Assembly (NCBI GenBank): GCA_032718475.1
Contig: JAUCBJ010004751.1
Location: 1-33,921 of the forward strand
From: Nemertoderma westbladi
Taxonomy: Eukaryota; Xenacoelomorpha; Nemertodermatida; Nemertodermatidae
Direction: 5' to 3'
Length of the DNA: 33,921 bases
A program made the position numbers and the translations under genes. Positions 9,430 to 19,920 of this stretch are shown here, one piece after another (within the stretch, counting starts at the first letter, position 1; every line of letters begins with the position of its first letter). The notes under the pieces were generated by a model. It made no database searches. It was not told the origin of the DNA and worked only from the letters and a program-made list of their open reading frames with translations.

Positions 9430-10849
9430 TGACAGACTGAGACTCAAAATTTAGGTCATAGTCTTAAAGTAGCCCATATACTGAAGGATAGACTGTATAC
9501 TACTGTACATTATGTAGGCTATGTATGTCTGTATGTACGCCTCTATCTGCAACTTTATTGAGTTCTCCCTCTGCAATTTTGCGGGCTTGGGACCGTTTTT
9601 TGTGTTTTTTGAACATAAAAGGCGCTGCATTAAATGTTAAAACTCATAAGATTGTATTGTAATAGGGGCCTACTCTCTGACTGCTAGACAGCTAGATCAG
9701 CCCCCGCTCAATGCATGGATGCATGGCTCGCCCCACAATCAGACAATGCTTTGTTTTTTTTGCACATCATGTGCGCCCCTCTAAACGATTTGAACTACAC
9801 TTGGATACACGTTTTGCAAGCGTTTCCCACTCGTTTGTACTCTTTTGTACTATTTTTGCACTTTATTGTAGGCCTACTCTTTTCTCTTTTGTATTCTTTT
9901 GTACCGTACTATATTCAGATATTGTACTACTGTACTAGGCCCTATTTTGTATTTTTTTGTACAAATTCGTCGGACCCCTTTACGACTTTTGAACAGACTG
10001 CGCACTTTTGTTGTCTTTCACATAATTTCGCGCACTTTTATTTCAATTCCGCGTGGTTTTACCGCGCACTACCAGACTACTGCACTATTTCAAATATGCG
10101 CACAACAACGCGTTGCGATTTTTGCACTTCATTTGCAGCCTGGGTATGTGTATTATACACATACATATTTTAATAGGACCTACTGCCCTAGCTGCCTAGG
10201 CCTATCGAGTTTTAAATAAATAAATAAATAAAAATAAAAGAAATTATTTTGGGGTAGGCCTAATTCGTCATTTTTTTGGCTGTTTGGGGTAGGCTGGTAG
10301 GCCTAACAGCCTAATTCGTCATTTTTGCCATATTTCTGTATTTTGGGGTAAATTAAATTTCCAAAACAAATCCTCAAAAACAAGTAGGCCTATTTTGGGG
10401 TACCGGTATTTCTAAACTATTTTGGGGTACCGGTAATTTTAAACTATTTTGGGGTAGTTTTATACTATTTTGGGGTAATTCGTAGGACCGGGTAGAGGTA
10501 GGCCTAGAGGTAGGTAGGCCTATTGCTGTAGGCCTAGGCCTATTGTCTGCACTGCACTGCAGTACAGCAGCGCCTATCGCAGTACCGGTATGGTCCCGGT
10601 CAGCCGGTAGCTGCTGAGCTGTGAGGAACTCTGTCTTTTCTTTACTGCTGTGCTGATGCAGTGATGTGATGACTGAAGCAATGTCTGAATGTCAGTCTGT
10701 AGGCCTACTACTGTACTACTGTAAGTACCGGTGTCTTAGGCCTATCAGCCTATAGGCTACCAAATGACGTAGTGACGTAGACCGGTAGAGAACCATGGCC
10801 CACTTAAATGTAGGTCATGACCGTTCAGCGGTTGTCAATTGTCAATTAC
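9430..10849. repeat. Simple-sequence and palindromic-word region
   Basis: No gene is supported. From about 9830 to 9965 the sequence is T-rich with repeated TTTTGTAC words. From about 10240 to 10485 the words TTTTGGGGTA and ATTTTGGGGTA recur about eight times at irregular spacing. From about 10380 to 10800 TAGGCCTA and ACCGGT words are dense. The overlapping ORFs at 9711-10219 are by-products of this biased composition. Confidence 0.6.
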
Positions 10850-10880
10850 AATAAATTGTCAGTAACAGAAACAGCCACAG
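10850..10880 (+). repeat. 31-bp direct repeat, left copy
   Basis: The 31 bases starting AATAAATTGTCAGTAACAGA are repeated exactly at 12614-12644. The pair brackets the LINE fragment at 10881-12613 and is best read as its target-site duplication, which is long for a LINE. Confidence 0.8.
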
Positions 10881-12613
10881 TATCGTAGCCAGTATCGTGT
10901 TTCTCACAGTTTTATCAAAATCTTATATAAAGGAAAGGGTGCGTTAAATAACCCAGATAATTATCGTGGGATAGCTCTAACATCTATAATGTTGAAACTA
11001 TTAACCGTGATAATGAATAAACGTATAATTTCTAATCTAAGAGACCAGATCCCTATTGAACAATTTGGTTTATTGCCTGGAAAGAGTGCAGTTGAAGCTA
11101 TTACACAGTTACTTAGATATATTAGTGAGGCTTTTAATTCGAGTTCTAGAAATGAACGCATTGTACAGTATATGCCTGTTTTGTAGATTTTAGAAAGGCT
11201 CTTGATTCTGTGCCCAGAGCCCTACTTCTATACAAATTGTATACATTAGGTGTCAAGGGGAAACTTTTTTATCTTATTAAGTCAATATTAAATAACAGTT
11301 TTCAAATTTTTGATGGTTTATTACGATTCTCAAATATCATACAACAAATTCGGGGTATTTTACAGGGCGATTGTTTATCGCCAACATGTTTTTTACATTT
11401 TATAGCAGATTTAGTCAGTGCTCTCACTACGTGCAGTTGTTGCTACAATATTATCTATTTTTTATGCGGATGATTTAGTATTCTTTTCAAAGAGAAGAGA
11501 CGATATTCAGTCAGCATTGAACGCGGTATTCGAATGGTGCAGGAAAAATGGAATGGACGTGAACTTGGTGAAAGCTAAAATAGTTAAATTTCGAAAAGGT
11601 GGTCGTTTAAGCACTAATGATACATTTACTGTACATACAATGGTGATCTACTGTAGTTAAAGTAGAAAAACAATACCAATACTTAGGCGTAACAGTACAG
11701 TCGTCGTTGTGCTTTACAAACCATATCAATAGTAAAAAAGTTGAAGCTTATAAGTTAATAGGTTCTTTTACTAAGTTGCAATTACTATCTACGGATACTG
11801 GTTTAAAGATTTTTAATGGTAAAGTGCTTCCGATGATTACTTATGGCCTACCTGCGTATGGTATCTATCTTAAATTGTCAAACCTTAAAGAAGTCGATAA
11901 AACGAAATCTACTTTTATTAAACGTATGCTAGGTCTACACATATCTTCATCGTCAACATTAGTGCATAACTTACTTGATGAACCAACTTTGATAGAACAT
12001 ATTTTAGATAGGAACCCAAATATTTTTAACGAGACTACTGTGCTAAAATATAGGAACTATAGAGCTGAACGGATGAATAATGGGTTGAACGGGAGGGCTA
12101 CCTAGAGGGACCTGCCTTTCAAAACTTCAACTGGAAACGACCTGGACAACGAAATCGTCATGCTGTCTGTAGGGCAACATCTCACGGGTTTCACCATCTG
12201 ATCTGCTGCACTATGAACTCATTCCACTCCCCAAAAGAAGACTGTATCTGTAGTTTCTGTGGTGGGAACTGTGAAAACAGATATCACGCCCTTCGATGTC
12301 CTGCCTGTCCTAGCCTAAATTCGTTGGCTGCCTGAGTTATATATATATGTATCCGTTTTGCACGATATTTTAGAATTATTTTTATCAACGAGTTGTTTAT
12401 ATTTAATAATAATAAATTGTTTTATTCACACACTGAACCAAAGTAATACTGTACATATGTAAATTATTATAAATATTATGAAATATGTTTTATAGAGTAG
12501 CCTATCGTATTTCAATATCATTGTTTTAACAGTTGCGTTTATCACCAGTGCAATAAGATGGAATACGATAAATATATTTACCCCGGTATGGGGGTGTTGA
12601 TTGTCTTTAAAAA
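10881..12613 (+). mobile_element. 5'-truncated LINE with 31-bp flanking duplication
   Basis: This 1.73-kb plus-strand non-LTR retrotransposon copy starts inside the RT domain and ends in a short A-rich tail (TTTAAAAAAA) against the right copy of a 31-base direct repeat. It contains RT coding remnants (10925-12105), a frameshifted C-terminal cysteine-rich segment (about 12105-12334) and a 3' UTR of about 280 bases. The protein differs clearly from LINE-A and LINE-B: it has the catalytic motif FYADD and a C-terminal CxxC..HxxxxC-type pattern. The clade is not assigned. Confidence 0.85.
10925..12334 (+). pseudogene. Reverse transcriptase pseudogene, frameshifted
   Basis: The pieces in order are as follows. 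A fingers segment (NPDNYRGIAL, then IPIEQFGLLPGKSA) runs to about 11180. After a frameshift, motif A (VDFRKALDSV) and motif B (GILQGDCLSPT) run to about 11450. After another shift, the catalytic box FYADDLVFF starts at about 11458. After a further shift near 11650 come the thumb and connection (YQYLGVTVQS) to 12105. A last shift leads to CICSFCGGNCENRYHALRC, a cysteine/histidine cluster ending at about 12334. At least four frameshifts make it inactive. The catalytic aspartates are still readable, so the inactivation is moderate in age. Confidence 0.85.
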
Positions 12614-12644
12614 AATAAATTGTCAGTAACAGAAACAGCCACAG
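12614..12644 (+). repeat. 31-bp direct repeat, right copy
   Basis: Exact second copy of 10850-10880, immediately after the A-rich tail of the LINE. Confidence 0.8.
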
Positions 12645-12840
12645 GCTGACAGGGCAGGCAGACATGATTACTCTAAACTTTGATAGGCAGATAGGCATCT
12701 ATTCTATTTTATTTATTATTCAGATTAGCCTTTATCCCAATTCCTAACTGTTTGTTTCATTTATTTCTCTCTTTGAATGTTGAAAATAACCTCCACCTTT
12801 AATAAATGCCTTACTGGTATACAAAATATATTAACACATA

Positions 12841-12886
12841 CAGTCGGGGTCTCAAAGTGCATCTGTTCTTTGAGATTTTCTCAAAG
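12841..12886 (+). repeat. Left terminal inverted repeat (46 bp)
   Basis: Starts CAGTCGGGGTCTCAAAGTGC and pairs perfectly with 21324-21369. It is preceded by TA. Confidence 0.9.
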
Positions 12887-13382
12887 AACTAAAAGTGTCT
12901 CAAAGTTCTAAAAGTGGTCTAAGAAAATGACAAAGTGTCCTCAAAGATTTCAAAGTAGTACTGTCAGTCATTTCATACAGTCCTGCCTGAAGCTGGCTAT
13001 GGAATGGTGTATATTGACTTTGACTAAAGGGTAAAGTATAAGTAATAAAAACCTCTATGAAACAATCAAGATGCCTCCAAAAAATACTGCAGAATAAATA
13101 TTTGTTACTGAAAGTAAGAATTAATCAGTACTAAAACTGTACTGTTTAAATTTGTTTAGCCCACGTGAAAGCCGAATTCCCTTACCAATGCATTTCAATG
13201 GTCAACCAGCCATTCTTTGCCGCACTGTAAATTGTGTTATACAAAGTAAAGAATAAAGATAGAGGCAGGAATAAATATAAATGATTTAAGCGCACTAATT
13301 GGCTGTTCCCATAGATGTTTTAGTTTTATGGTCAGAGCGACCGCCCAGTCTGCCAAAATCTATTATGTAATCAAATGGTACC
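12887..13382. other. Left body of the DNA transposon, non-coding
   Basis: The first 80 bases or so hold subterminal CAAAGT and AAAAGTG words. The remainder shows no ORF or RNA gene. Confidence 0.6.
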
Positions 13383-13395
13383 ACAAGCCAAGCAA
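13383..13395 (+). repeat. LINE-B target-site duplication, 3' side
   Basis: ACAAGCCAAGCAA, identical to 20318-20330. It abuts the CTACTA tail of LINE-B and sets its 3' boundary. Confidence 0.9.
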
Positions 13396-14431
13396 CTACT
13401 AGGATCGGCATGCTGCATTGCAGCTGCATTTTTAAGAATGCTGTGCCGGCTTGTCAACAAAATTGCACCGCCACAACTCCCTATCACCCATGACATTTGC
13501 TAGATCATCCGCATCTTTAAGGCCAGTGTCCTTTAAGATGCGTCTCAAGAAAGTCATGGGCTGTCCACCATGCTTATTCACTCCATGAGGCTGCCAAAGT
13601 ACAAGATTATGCACTGGCTGGTCCTCACGGCGAAAGCAATGTCCTGCAAAGCGGAGGCGATTTTGTTCTAGTGTCAAGCTTGGGGGAACCAATGAGACAC
13701 CTCCAATGTTATATAGTGTCTGGTTGGAGATGTGTGCATTGTACTTGACACAATGAACCCGGCGTAGCATTCTTGTGAATGTGCCATCCAGAGATTTGGT
13801 GTCCTCAGCAGTTAGAGCCCAGCATGGACTCCCGTAGAGGAGTACTGGAACTACTGCTGCTCTAAATAATCGGACCTTAAGTTTCCGATTAATTCTCGGT
13901 GACTTCCAAATCCTGGAAAGCCTATTCAAGGCTGCCCATGCCTTTCCCTTACGTATTCGAAGGTCCTCACCTGACTTCCGGATCCATGATCCCAGGTAAC
14001 AGAAGTCGTCCACATGCTCAAGCATACCATCCTTTGAGCTTATGCTCATCCGATCAGAGACTTGCTGAGGACTTTCAAAGTTAACTGTCAGAATTTTGGT
14101 CTTTCTGAAGTTAATAAAAAGACCAACACTAGAATCAGCATGTTCTAATGAGCTGAGGAGCCGTTGGGCTCCCTCTAATTATTCTGAGAGTACTCCTAAG
14201 TCATCAGCAAAGTCTAGATCAGTTAGGTACTTGGCAGGATTTCCTCGACTTCTGGAGCCAGTAGGTGGAGTTATCATCACCCCATCATCATTATAATGAT
14301 CTAAGGACATGCGTAGAACATAGTCAACCACAATAATGAACAAGAATGGTGCAAGTGTGTCTCCTTGGAAGACGCCCCATAACACTTCAAATGGTTCTGT
14401 GTCACCGTCAACAGTAGACACAAATGTTGTC

Positions 14432-14443
14432 GAACCATCATAT
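14432..14443 (+). repeat. Target-site duplication of the internal LINE-B copy, 3' side
   Basis: GAACCATCATAT, identical to 15219-15230. It marks where the truncated same-family copy entered the parent LINE-B. Confidence 0.85.
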
Positions 14444-15218
14444 TCTACTAGGATCGGCATGCTGCATTGCAGCTGCATTTTTAAGAATGCTGTGCCGGCT
14501 TGTCAACAAAATTGCACCGCCACAACTCCCTATCACCCATGACATTTGCTAGATCATCCGCATCTTTAAGGCCAGTGTCCTTTAAGATGCGTCTCAAGAA
14601 AGTCATGGGCTGTCCACCATGCTTATTCACTCCATGAGGCTGCCAAAGTACAAGATTATGCACTGGCTGGTCCTCACGGCGAAAGCAATGTCCTGCAAAG
14701 CGGAGGCGATTTTGTTCTAGTGTCAAGCTTGGGGGAACCAATGAGACACCTCCAATGTTATATAGTGTCTGGTTGGAGATGTGTGCATTGTACTTGACAC
14801 AATGTACCCGGCGTAGCATTCTTGTGAATGTGCCATCCAGAGATTTGGTGTCCTCAGCAGTTAGAGCCCAGCATGGACTCCCGTAGAGGAGTACTGGAAC
14901 TACTGCTGCTCTAAATAATCGGACCTTAAGTTTCCTATTAATTCTAGGTGACTTCCAAATCCTGGAAAGCCTATTCAAGGCTGCCCATGCCTTTCCCTTA
15001 CGTATTCGAAGGTCCTCACCTGACTTCCGGATCCATGATCCCAGGTAACAGAAGTCGTCCACATGCTCAAGCATACCATCCTTTGAGCTTATGCTCATCC
15101 GATCAGAGACTTGCTGAGGACTTTCAAAGTTAACTGTCAGAATTTTGGTCTTTCTGGAGTTAATAAAAAGACCAACACTAGAAGCAGCATGTTCTAATGA
15201 TTCTGAGCCATCATATAT
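14444..15218 (-). mobile_element. Truncated LINE-B copy nested in the parent LINE-B
   Basis: A 775-base minus-strand copy encodes the same final 205 residues as the parent (stop at 14481) and ends in the TAG-repeat tail at about 14445-14450. It is bounded by a 12-base duplication. Its 5' end lies in the RT region after the FADD box. About 18 bases at 15201-15218 are not from that part of the element and partly copy the target (ATATATGATGGCTC against ATATGATGGTTC), as expected for filler made during 5' joining. The nucleotide sequence differs from the parent at only a few sites across about 620 bases. Confidence 0.88.
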
Positions 15219-15230
15219 GAACCATCATAT
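15219..15230 (+). repeat. Target-site duplication of the internal LINE-B copy, 5' side
   Basis: GAACCATCATAT, the second copy of 14432-14443. Confidence 0.85.
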
Positions 15231-15360
15231 AATGATCTGATTGCTGCAATAATTTCATCAGGAATCCCATATAATGAAAGTATGCTGAACATACGTGAGC
15301 GAGAGACTGAATCAAAGGCCTTGAAGAAGTCAACAAAGATAACAGCCAGATGCCTGTCTT

Positions 15361-15372
15361 TCTTTTTTGATA
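15361..15372 (+). repeat. LINE-A target-site duplication, 3' side
   Basis: TCTTTTTTGATA, identical to 17746-17757. On the minus strand it reads TATCAAAAAAGA, inside the RT coding sequence of LINE-B. Confidence 0.9.
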
Positions 15373-17745
15373 CTACTACTAGGTCGAGCGAACTCGGACA
15401 GTGGAAATGAGATCCTTCCAGGCTTCCCGATTCTCCATAGTTGTCGCAATTTCGTTTCTCCCAAGTTCAGTATCCCTTTCAAGTTGATCTATATATGTTA
15501 TGGCAGGTCGCCCACGACTACGCTTTCCATGGGTTGGTTGCCAGAGAAGTAGATCTGGTATGACCTCGTCTTTACTTCGCCAGCAGTGCCCAATGAATCT
15601 TAATCTGCGTTCACGGAGGGTGGTTGATACAGGTGGTATTGTACCATAAAGCTCGGCGTTTGTCATGTGTTGTCTCCAGCTGATGTTTAGGGCTGCCCTT
15701 AGTAGTCTTGTGTAGCAACCATCAATTCGTTGTTCAAGTGATTTAGTCAGTGTCCAGGTCTCACCCCCGTATAAAAATACAGTTTCCACTGTGGCTCGAA
15801 AGAACTTAGTCTTCAGGTGCCTGGAGAGATCTGATTTCCAGATGGTATCCATTTTTGATAGAGCTACCCAAGCCTTTGCTTTCCTAACTTCTATGTCCTT
15901 TTTGCTACTCTCTATCCATGATCCAAGGTACTGGAAGTCATCGACCTTCCTTAGTTGATTATTATCAATGGTTGTCAAGTTTCCATCAACATTAAAGGTC
16001 ATGAATTCGGTCTTGGTAGCATTTATATGCAATCCAACCTCCTTAGCAGCCCTCTCCACTTTATTTAGTAGAAGCTGTGCATCTGCTAGCGTATTAGAGA
16101 GCAGGGCGATGTCATCCGCAAAGTCGGTGTCTGTGACTGTAGTTGCCGGATATCTACTACTTCTGCGTTCTTGAAGTGTGAATCCCAGATCTTCACCCTT
16201 TGTGGCCGTCCTCATTGCGTAATCCAGCACAATTACAAATAGTAATGGTGCTAATGTGTCACCTTGCAGTACGCCAGCCAGGATTGAGAAAAACTCAGTT
16301 TCACCATCTGGTGAGAGTACCTGCGCTTCTGTGTCACAATATTACAATCCAATGCCAGCAACAATTACTTCTGGTATTCCATAAGCTCTTAGGATTTCAA
16401 GCATTTTACCTCTATGGATGGAGTCGAATGCCTTCTTGAAGTCCACAAAAGTCATGACTGCGGGGAGATTCTTTGACTTAATTCCTTCAATCAGTCTCCG
16501 TAGTGCAAGTATCTGAGCTATTGTTGATCTACTTGGTCGAAATCCGTTTTGGCTCTTACGCAGTAGTTTCTCTATGTGAGGCCTAATCCTATATAGAATC
16601 ATTTTATTGTATATTTTGGCAGCTACCACAAGCAGACAGATCCCACGATAGTTTGTTGGTATGCCGAGGTCTCCTTTCTTGGGGAGAGGCTTTAGTTGAC
16701 CTTTAGTCCAAATTGGTGGTGGCTTTTCCCCTTTTAACATCCGGTTGCAAACATTCAATAATGGTCTATTTAGCACTCCGGTTTTCCATACCTCCGCTGG
16801 GATTTCATCTAATCCACTCGCTTTATTATTGGACATGCTTTTAATGCTTCTTTGGAGTTCGGCAGGTGTGAAGTCCCCTGTTTCTATAGGTAGTGTCTTG
16901 TCATATATTTTCCTTGTAGGGCTGACCTCGATGTTTGGTGGCTGCCCAAGCAAGTTGCTGAAGTGATTTTTCCACTTCCCAACACGTTCTTCAGGACTAT
17001 CGGCTTTGAGGCGCCCCTTTGCACAACTTTTCCGACCAGATACCTCATTTACAGTTTGCCAGGTAAGTCTTGATTGTTGCTGTATGTGAGCAGTTGTAAT
17101 TGCTTCAGTTTTATCCTGTATGTACTTTTCCTGGCTGATGTTGTAGGCCAATTTAAGATCGTCCTTAGCTTTCTCAACCTTGTTGATGTTTTCGGTTGTT
17201 GGTTGTTCGGTTTTAACTTTGTAGGCTATCTTGAGATCTTCTCTCTTACAAGTAACCTCAGAGTTTTGCCATGGCACATACTGTTTTCGTTTAGGTTTCT
17301 GGGGGATATGCCTCTTAGCTGATTCCTTGTGGGCTGTTATTATATTCTGGTATATTGAATCGGTGGATTGGACTTCATCCATTGACTGAAGTGCTTCAAA
17401 GCGGTTTTGAACTTCTACTGTATAAGCATCCTTTACAGCATTGTCAGTTCTGAGTTTCTCCCAGTCATAGTTGATTTGCTTGCTTGTCCTGGGTTTGCTG
17501 GCTCTCAAACTGAGTCTGATCTCTGCAGTCACAATTCTGTGGTCCGAACCAATTAGGTTGAACGAGCTGTATGCCTCGCAGTTGATCATGCTATTTCTCC
17601 ACTTTTTGTTTATAAGGATGTAATCCAGTTGTGCTTTGGTTCCATTAGGGTATTGAAAGGTCCATAGCTTCCCCTTACTCTTTTCGAATGTGTTGTTTGT
17701 TGGTATCAATTCACATTCTTCCATTAGGTCTAAAAGTAAGTACCC
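15373..17745 (-). mobile_element. LINE-A, 5'-truncated copy inserted in LINE-B
   Basis: This 2.37-kb minus-strand non-LTR element is flanked by a perfect 12-base duplication. It is related to LINE-B in domain order and motif style but clearly a different family. It begins inside the endonuclease domain and runs to the end of the protein. The stop codon TAG (15379-15381) is itself the first unit of the TAG-TAG-TAG tail, so there is no separate 3' UTR. Confidence 0.9.
15379..17745 (-). pseudogene. LINE-A endonuclease (partial)-reverse transcriptase
   Basis: The open frame enters at LLDLMEECELIP, in the second half of the endonuclease domain, which keeps AQLDYILIN and GSDHRIVTAEI (the SDH residues). 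A charged linker (HIPQKPKRKQYVPWQNSEV) is followed by RT fingers with NKASGLDEIPAEVW and NYRGICLLVVAAKIYN, then GFRPSRSTIAQILALRRL, motif A FVDFKKAFDSI, motif B GVLQGDTLAP and catalytic FADDIALLS. After that come YLGSWIESS and RRLRFIGHCWRSKDE. A single in-frame TAA at 16342-16344, between motifs A and B, divides it into two open stretches in the same frame. With the 5' truncation this makes the copy inactive, though it is otherwise well preserved. Confidence 0.9.
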
Positions 17746-17757
17746 TCTTTTTTGATA
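17746..17757 (+). repeat. LINE-A target-site duplication, 5' side
   Basis: TCTTTTTTGATA, the second copy of 15361-15372. Confidence 0.9.
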
Positions 17758-19557
17758 ACTCTTCAATTATCCTTCTAAGTGCCAAAGTGGGCTCCATGGT
17801 CCCACGACCTTTACGGAACCCATTCTGATTTCCACGGAGCAGTCTCTCAATGGGATCCCTGATGCGATTTAATAGAATCCTATTGTATAGCTTTGCAGCA
17901 ATCGAGATCAATGAGATTCCCCGAAAAGAACCATAGAGTGTTAGGTTGCCCTTCTTGGGAACTGGCACCAACTTATTTGTTTTCATTTCTTGTGGGACTC
18001 TTGTTGTTCGGTACATGTCTACTATGATGGGATAGATGAGCTTTAAACACTCAGGTATTTTAAAGACCTCAGGGGGAACACCATCTACTCCACTGGCACG
18101 ATTGGTCTTAATGCTCTTTGCAGCAGCCTTCACTTCTGCAAAGGAGATATCGCCAATGGGAATATCTGGGAGTACAGACTCAGACACTTTTACTTCTATA
18201 TAGTTATCAGGCAATACCCTGTCATTATTGAGGAGCTTTTCAAAGTGGGCCTTCCAACCATTGAGGCGATCGGCTGGTGATTCAGCCTTAACCTTGGTGG
18301 TTGGTTGGCTTTTCCGCCCAGTAAGCAGATTGATCGATTTCCATGCCTGGGATGATTGCCTGCTGTCGTCAGCATCATTGATGGCATCAACCTGTTGGTT
18401 TATTAGCTCCTGTAGATTAGCAGAGTACTGCCTGTTCAGGGACCTAGATGCAGCCTTAACTGCATTCTTGGCTGGTGTAGTCTGTTTGAGCCGGGGCTCT
18501 TTCTGCGCCTTATGAAGGTCATTTCGGCACTTCTGAATTTTGTTGTCAGTCCAGGGGGCCCTTTTCCTGTTTCGAGGGTATACAGGAACTGTTTCTGCAG
18601 CTGCTAACTTAACTGCTTCTGTAAAGGCAGTATAGCCCCCACAGTGATCTGCCGCCTCAGAGGCAAGAACTTCATACCTGTTGCTCAGCTGTAGTGTGAA
18701 GCTGGATCTCACACTTGGCTGTTGCAACAGAGAGGACCAGTCATGCCGTGGCAAGGCAGATTTCGTTGTTCTGCTAGCACGCAGACTAAGTCTTACCTTG
18801 GCCACAATAAGGCGGTGATCACTGGAGAAAGGTCGTAGTGTAAATGCATTACAGTCTTGTATAGAGCTCCTGTATTTCCTACGAAACAGAATATGGTCTA
18901 TCTGGGACTTGTGACCACTGGATCCACTATGAGTCCATAGCTTTCCAGTTCGCTTCTTGAACTGGGTTCCAGCCGACAACAATCCATTTCCAGAGATAAA
19001 ATCCTGAAGATGGACAGTATTTCGGTTAACACTATTGCTAAAGACCCAGGGCGATGTAGGTGATTGATGCAGACTTGCATTAAAGTCTCCCAGGAATGTT
19101 AAGAATGCATGCTGATCCACTCCATCAGTAGCTGCTTGTAGATTGTGGTAGAAATTTTCCACCTCCTCTACAGGGGCAACACTAGTTGGAGAGTAGCACA
19201 CAATCAGAACCACCTTAGGAAACTTCTCAGCCAGTCTTCCAGAACATGAGAAGTGGAAACGGATGATGCGGTTAGAGATTTGGTCTATTTTGTCCAATGC
19301 TGCATGTGCAGTTGGATTCATCAAAAGACCAATTCCACCATTGCCACTATCATCTGCTGACGCGAGGGCGAGTCGCCAACCGCCCCCCATGTCCTTAATC
19401 AGAACCTCATCAGTCTGTCCAGTCTGCATTCGGTGCTCTTGAACACCCACTGCGCTAAGAGAAAGCTTATCTGCCAAGGCAGTCAGCTCACCTTGTCGCA
19501 TTGGGGACCCGAGTGTTAGGGTGTTCACTGAGGCTAGTCTTGTGACTTGCCTCAGAT

Positions 19558-19920
19558 TCACCAATGGCTTTGTTGGTCGGGGTGGAACATGAGAGTAGCC
19601 TCCAACTCCAGAATCCCTCTCCCCATCACAATCTGGCCTTCCTGGTGACCCAGGGTTTGGGCCAGAAAGTCATCAGGAAAGGGACTCAAAGAATTGTTGG
19701 CTGCTCTCTCTCCAGTAGGGGGTGAGACAGGCAGCCGGTCAGGAGTTAACTGACGCCTGTGAGGCCGATTGTGTCCGGTAATTCCACTGGCCTCTAGTGG
19801 CTGGACCTCCGCATTGCTAATGTAATCCATAGTGGGGGTTGGGGGGTGCTTTTTTGCCGAGTCAGCTCTCGGGGCAAATACCACACCCTGGTTTGCCATT
19901 CCACAGGGTGGGTGTCGCAA
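19558..19920 (-). CDS. Possible LINE-B ORF1 or N-terminal extension
   Basis: A 120-codon open frame lies just upstream of the endonuclease frame, in a different frame and overlapping it. It is rich in proline, glycine and charged residues (for example DRLPVSPPTGERAANN) with no recognisable RNA-binding or coiled-coil motif. It ends at a TGA that overlaps the beginning of the endonuclease frame. It could be a short ORF1, the N-terminus of ORF2 moved out of frame by an indel, or chance. Support is limited to its position and length. Confidence 0.3.
   Translation of the reverse strand: MRHPPCGMANQGVVFAPRADSAKKHPPTPTMDYISNAEVQPLEASGITGHNRPHRRQLTPDRLPVSPPTGERAANNSLSPFPDDFLAQTLGHQEGQIVMGRGILELEATLMFHPDQQSHW

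Larger units (their letters stand above)
13432..19675 (-). pseudogene. LINE-B endonuclease-reverse transcriptase, interrupted
   Basis: This ORF2-type polyprotein is split by the two insertions. The N-terminal apurinic-like endonuclease (17758 to about 19600) shows QEHRMQ, GNGGIGLLMN, LGDFNAS and SSDHRLIVAKV, that is, the expected E, D/N and SDH catalytic residues. A linker (PWTDNKIQKCRNDLHKAQKE) leads to RT fingers with NRASGVDGVPPEVF and FRGISLISIAAKLYN. Motif A (FVDFFKAFDSV) lies in 15231-15372. Motif B (GVFQGDTLAP) and the catalytic FADD lie in 14179-14443. The C-terminal 205 codons end at 13432. The frame is open across both insertion junctions once one duplication copy is discounted, but an in-frame TAA at 14179-14181 just after FADDLGVLSE breaks the protein. 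The initiation codon is unclear: the frame is open from about 19675 with no ATG. Confidence 0.88.

Noticed and set aside
9711-10219. Three overlapping ORFs of 75-152 codons on the plus strand
   Set aside because: They lie in T-rich simple sequence with repeated TTTTGTAC words, in different frames, with cysteine/phenylalanine-rich low-complexity products and no domain.
10240-10485. Interstitial telomere repeats (TTTTGGGG)
   Set aside because: The spacing is irregular (about 20-40 bases with unrelated sequence between), so it is not a tandem telomere array.
12426-12698. Hydrophobic 90-codon minus-strand ORF resembling a membrane protein
   Set aside because: It overlaps the 3' UTR of the LINE and crosses its 31-base duplication. 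The hydrophobicity follows from A/T-rich composition.
13396-15200. Tandem segmental duplication of a gene (two near-identical 205-codon ORFs)
   Set aside because: Each copy ends in the same TAG tail and the inner copy is flanked by a 12-base duplication of LINE-B sequence (14432 and 15219). A nested retrotransposon insertion explains every base better than tandem duplication.
16342-16344. Stop-codon readthrough or alternative genetic code in LINE-A
   Set aside because: The TAA is in phase, but LINE-B (14179) and the BEL remnant (25385 TAG, 28502 TAA, 28742 TAG) also carry isolated in-phase stops alongside frameshifts. Ordinary decay is simpler.
17700-17770. A fusion protein joining LINE-B RT to a second endonuclease
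   Set aside because: The overlap of open frames at 17711-17766 is the edge of the LINE-A insertion. The 12-base duplication shows an insertion junction, not a designed fusion.
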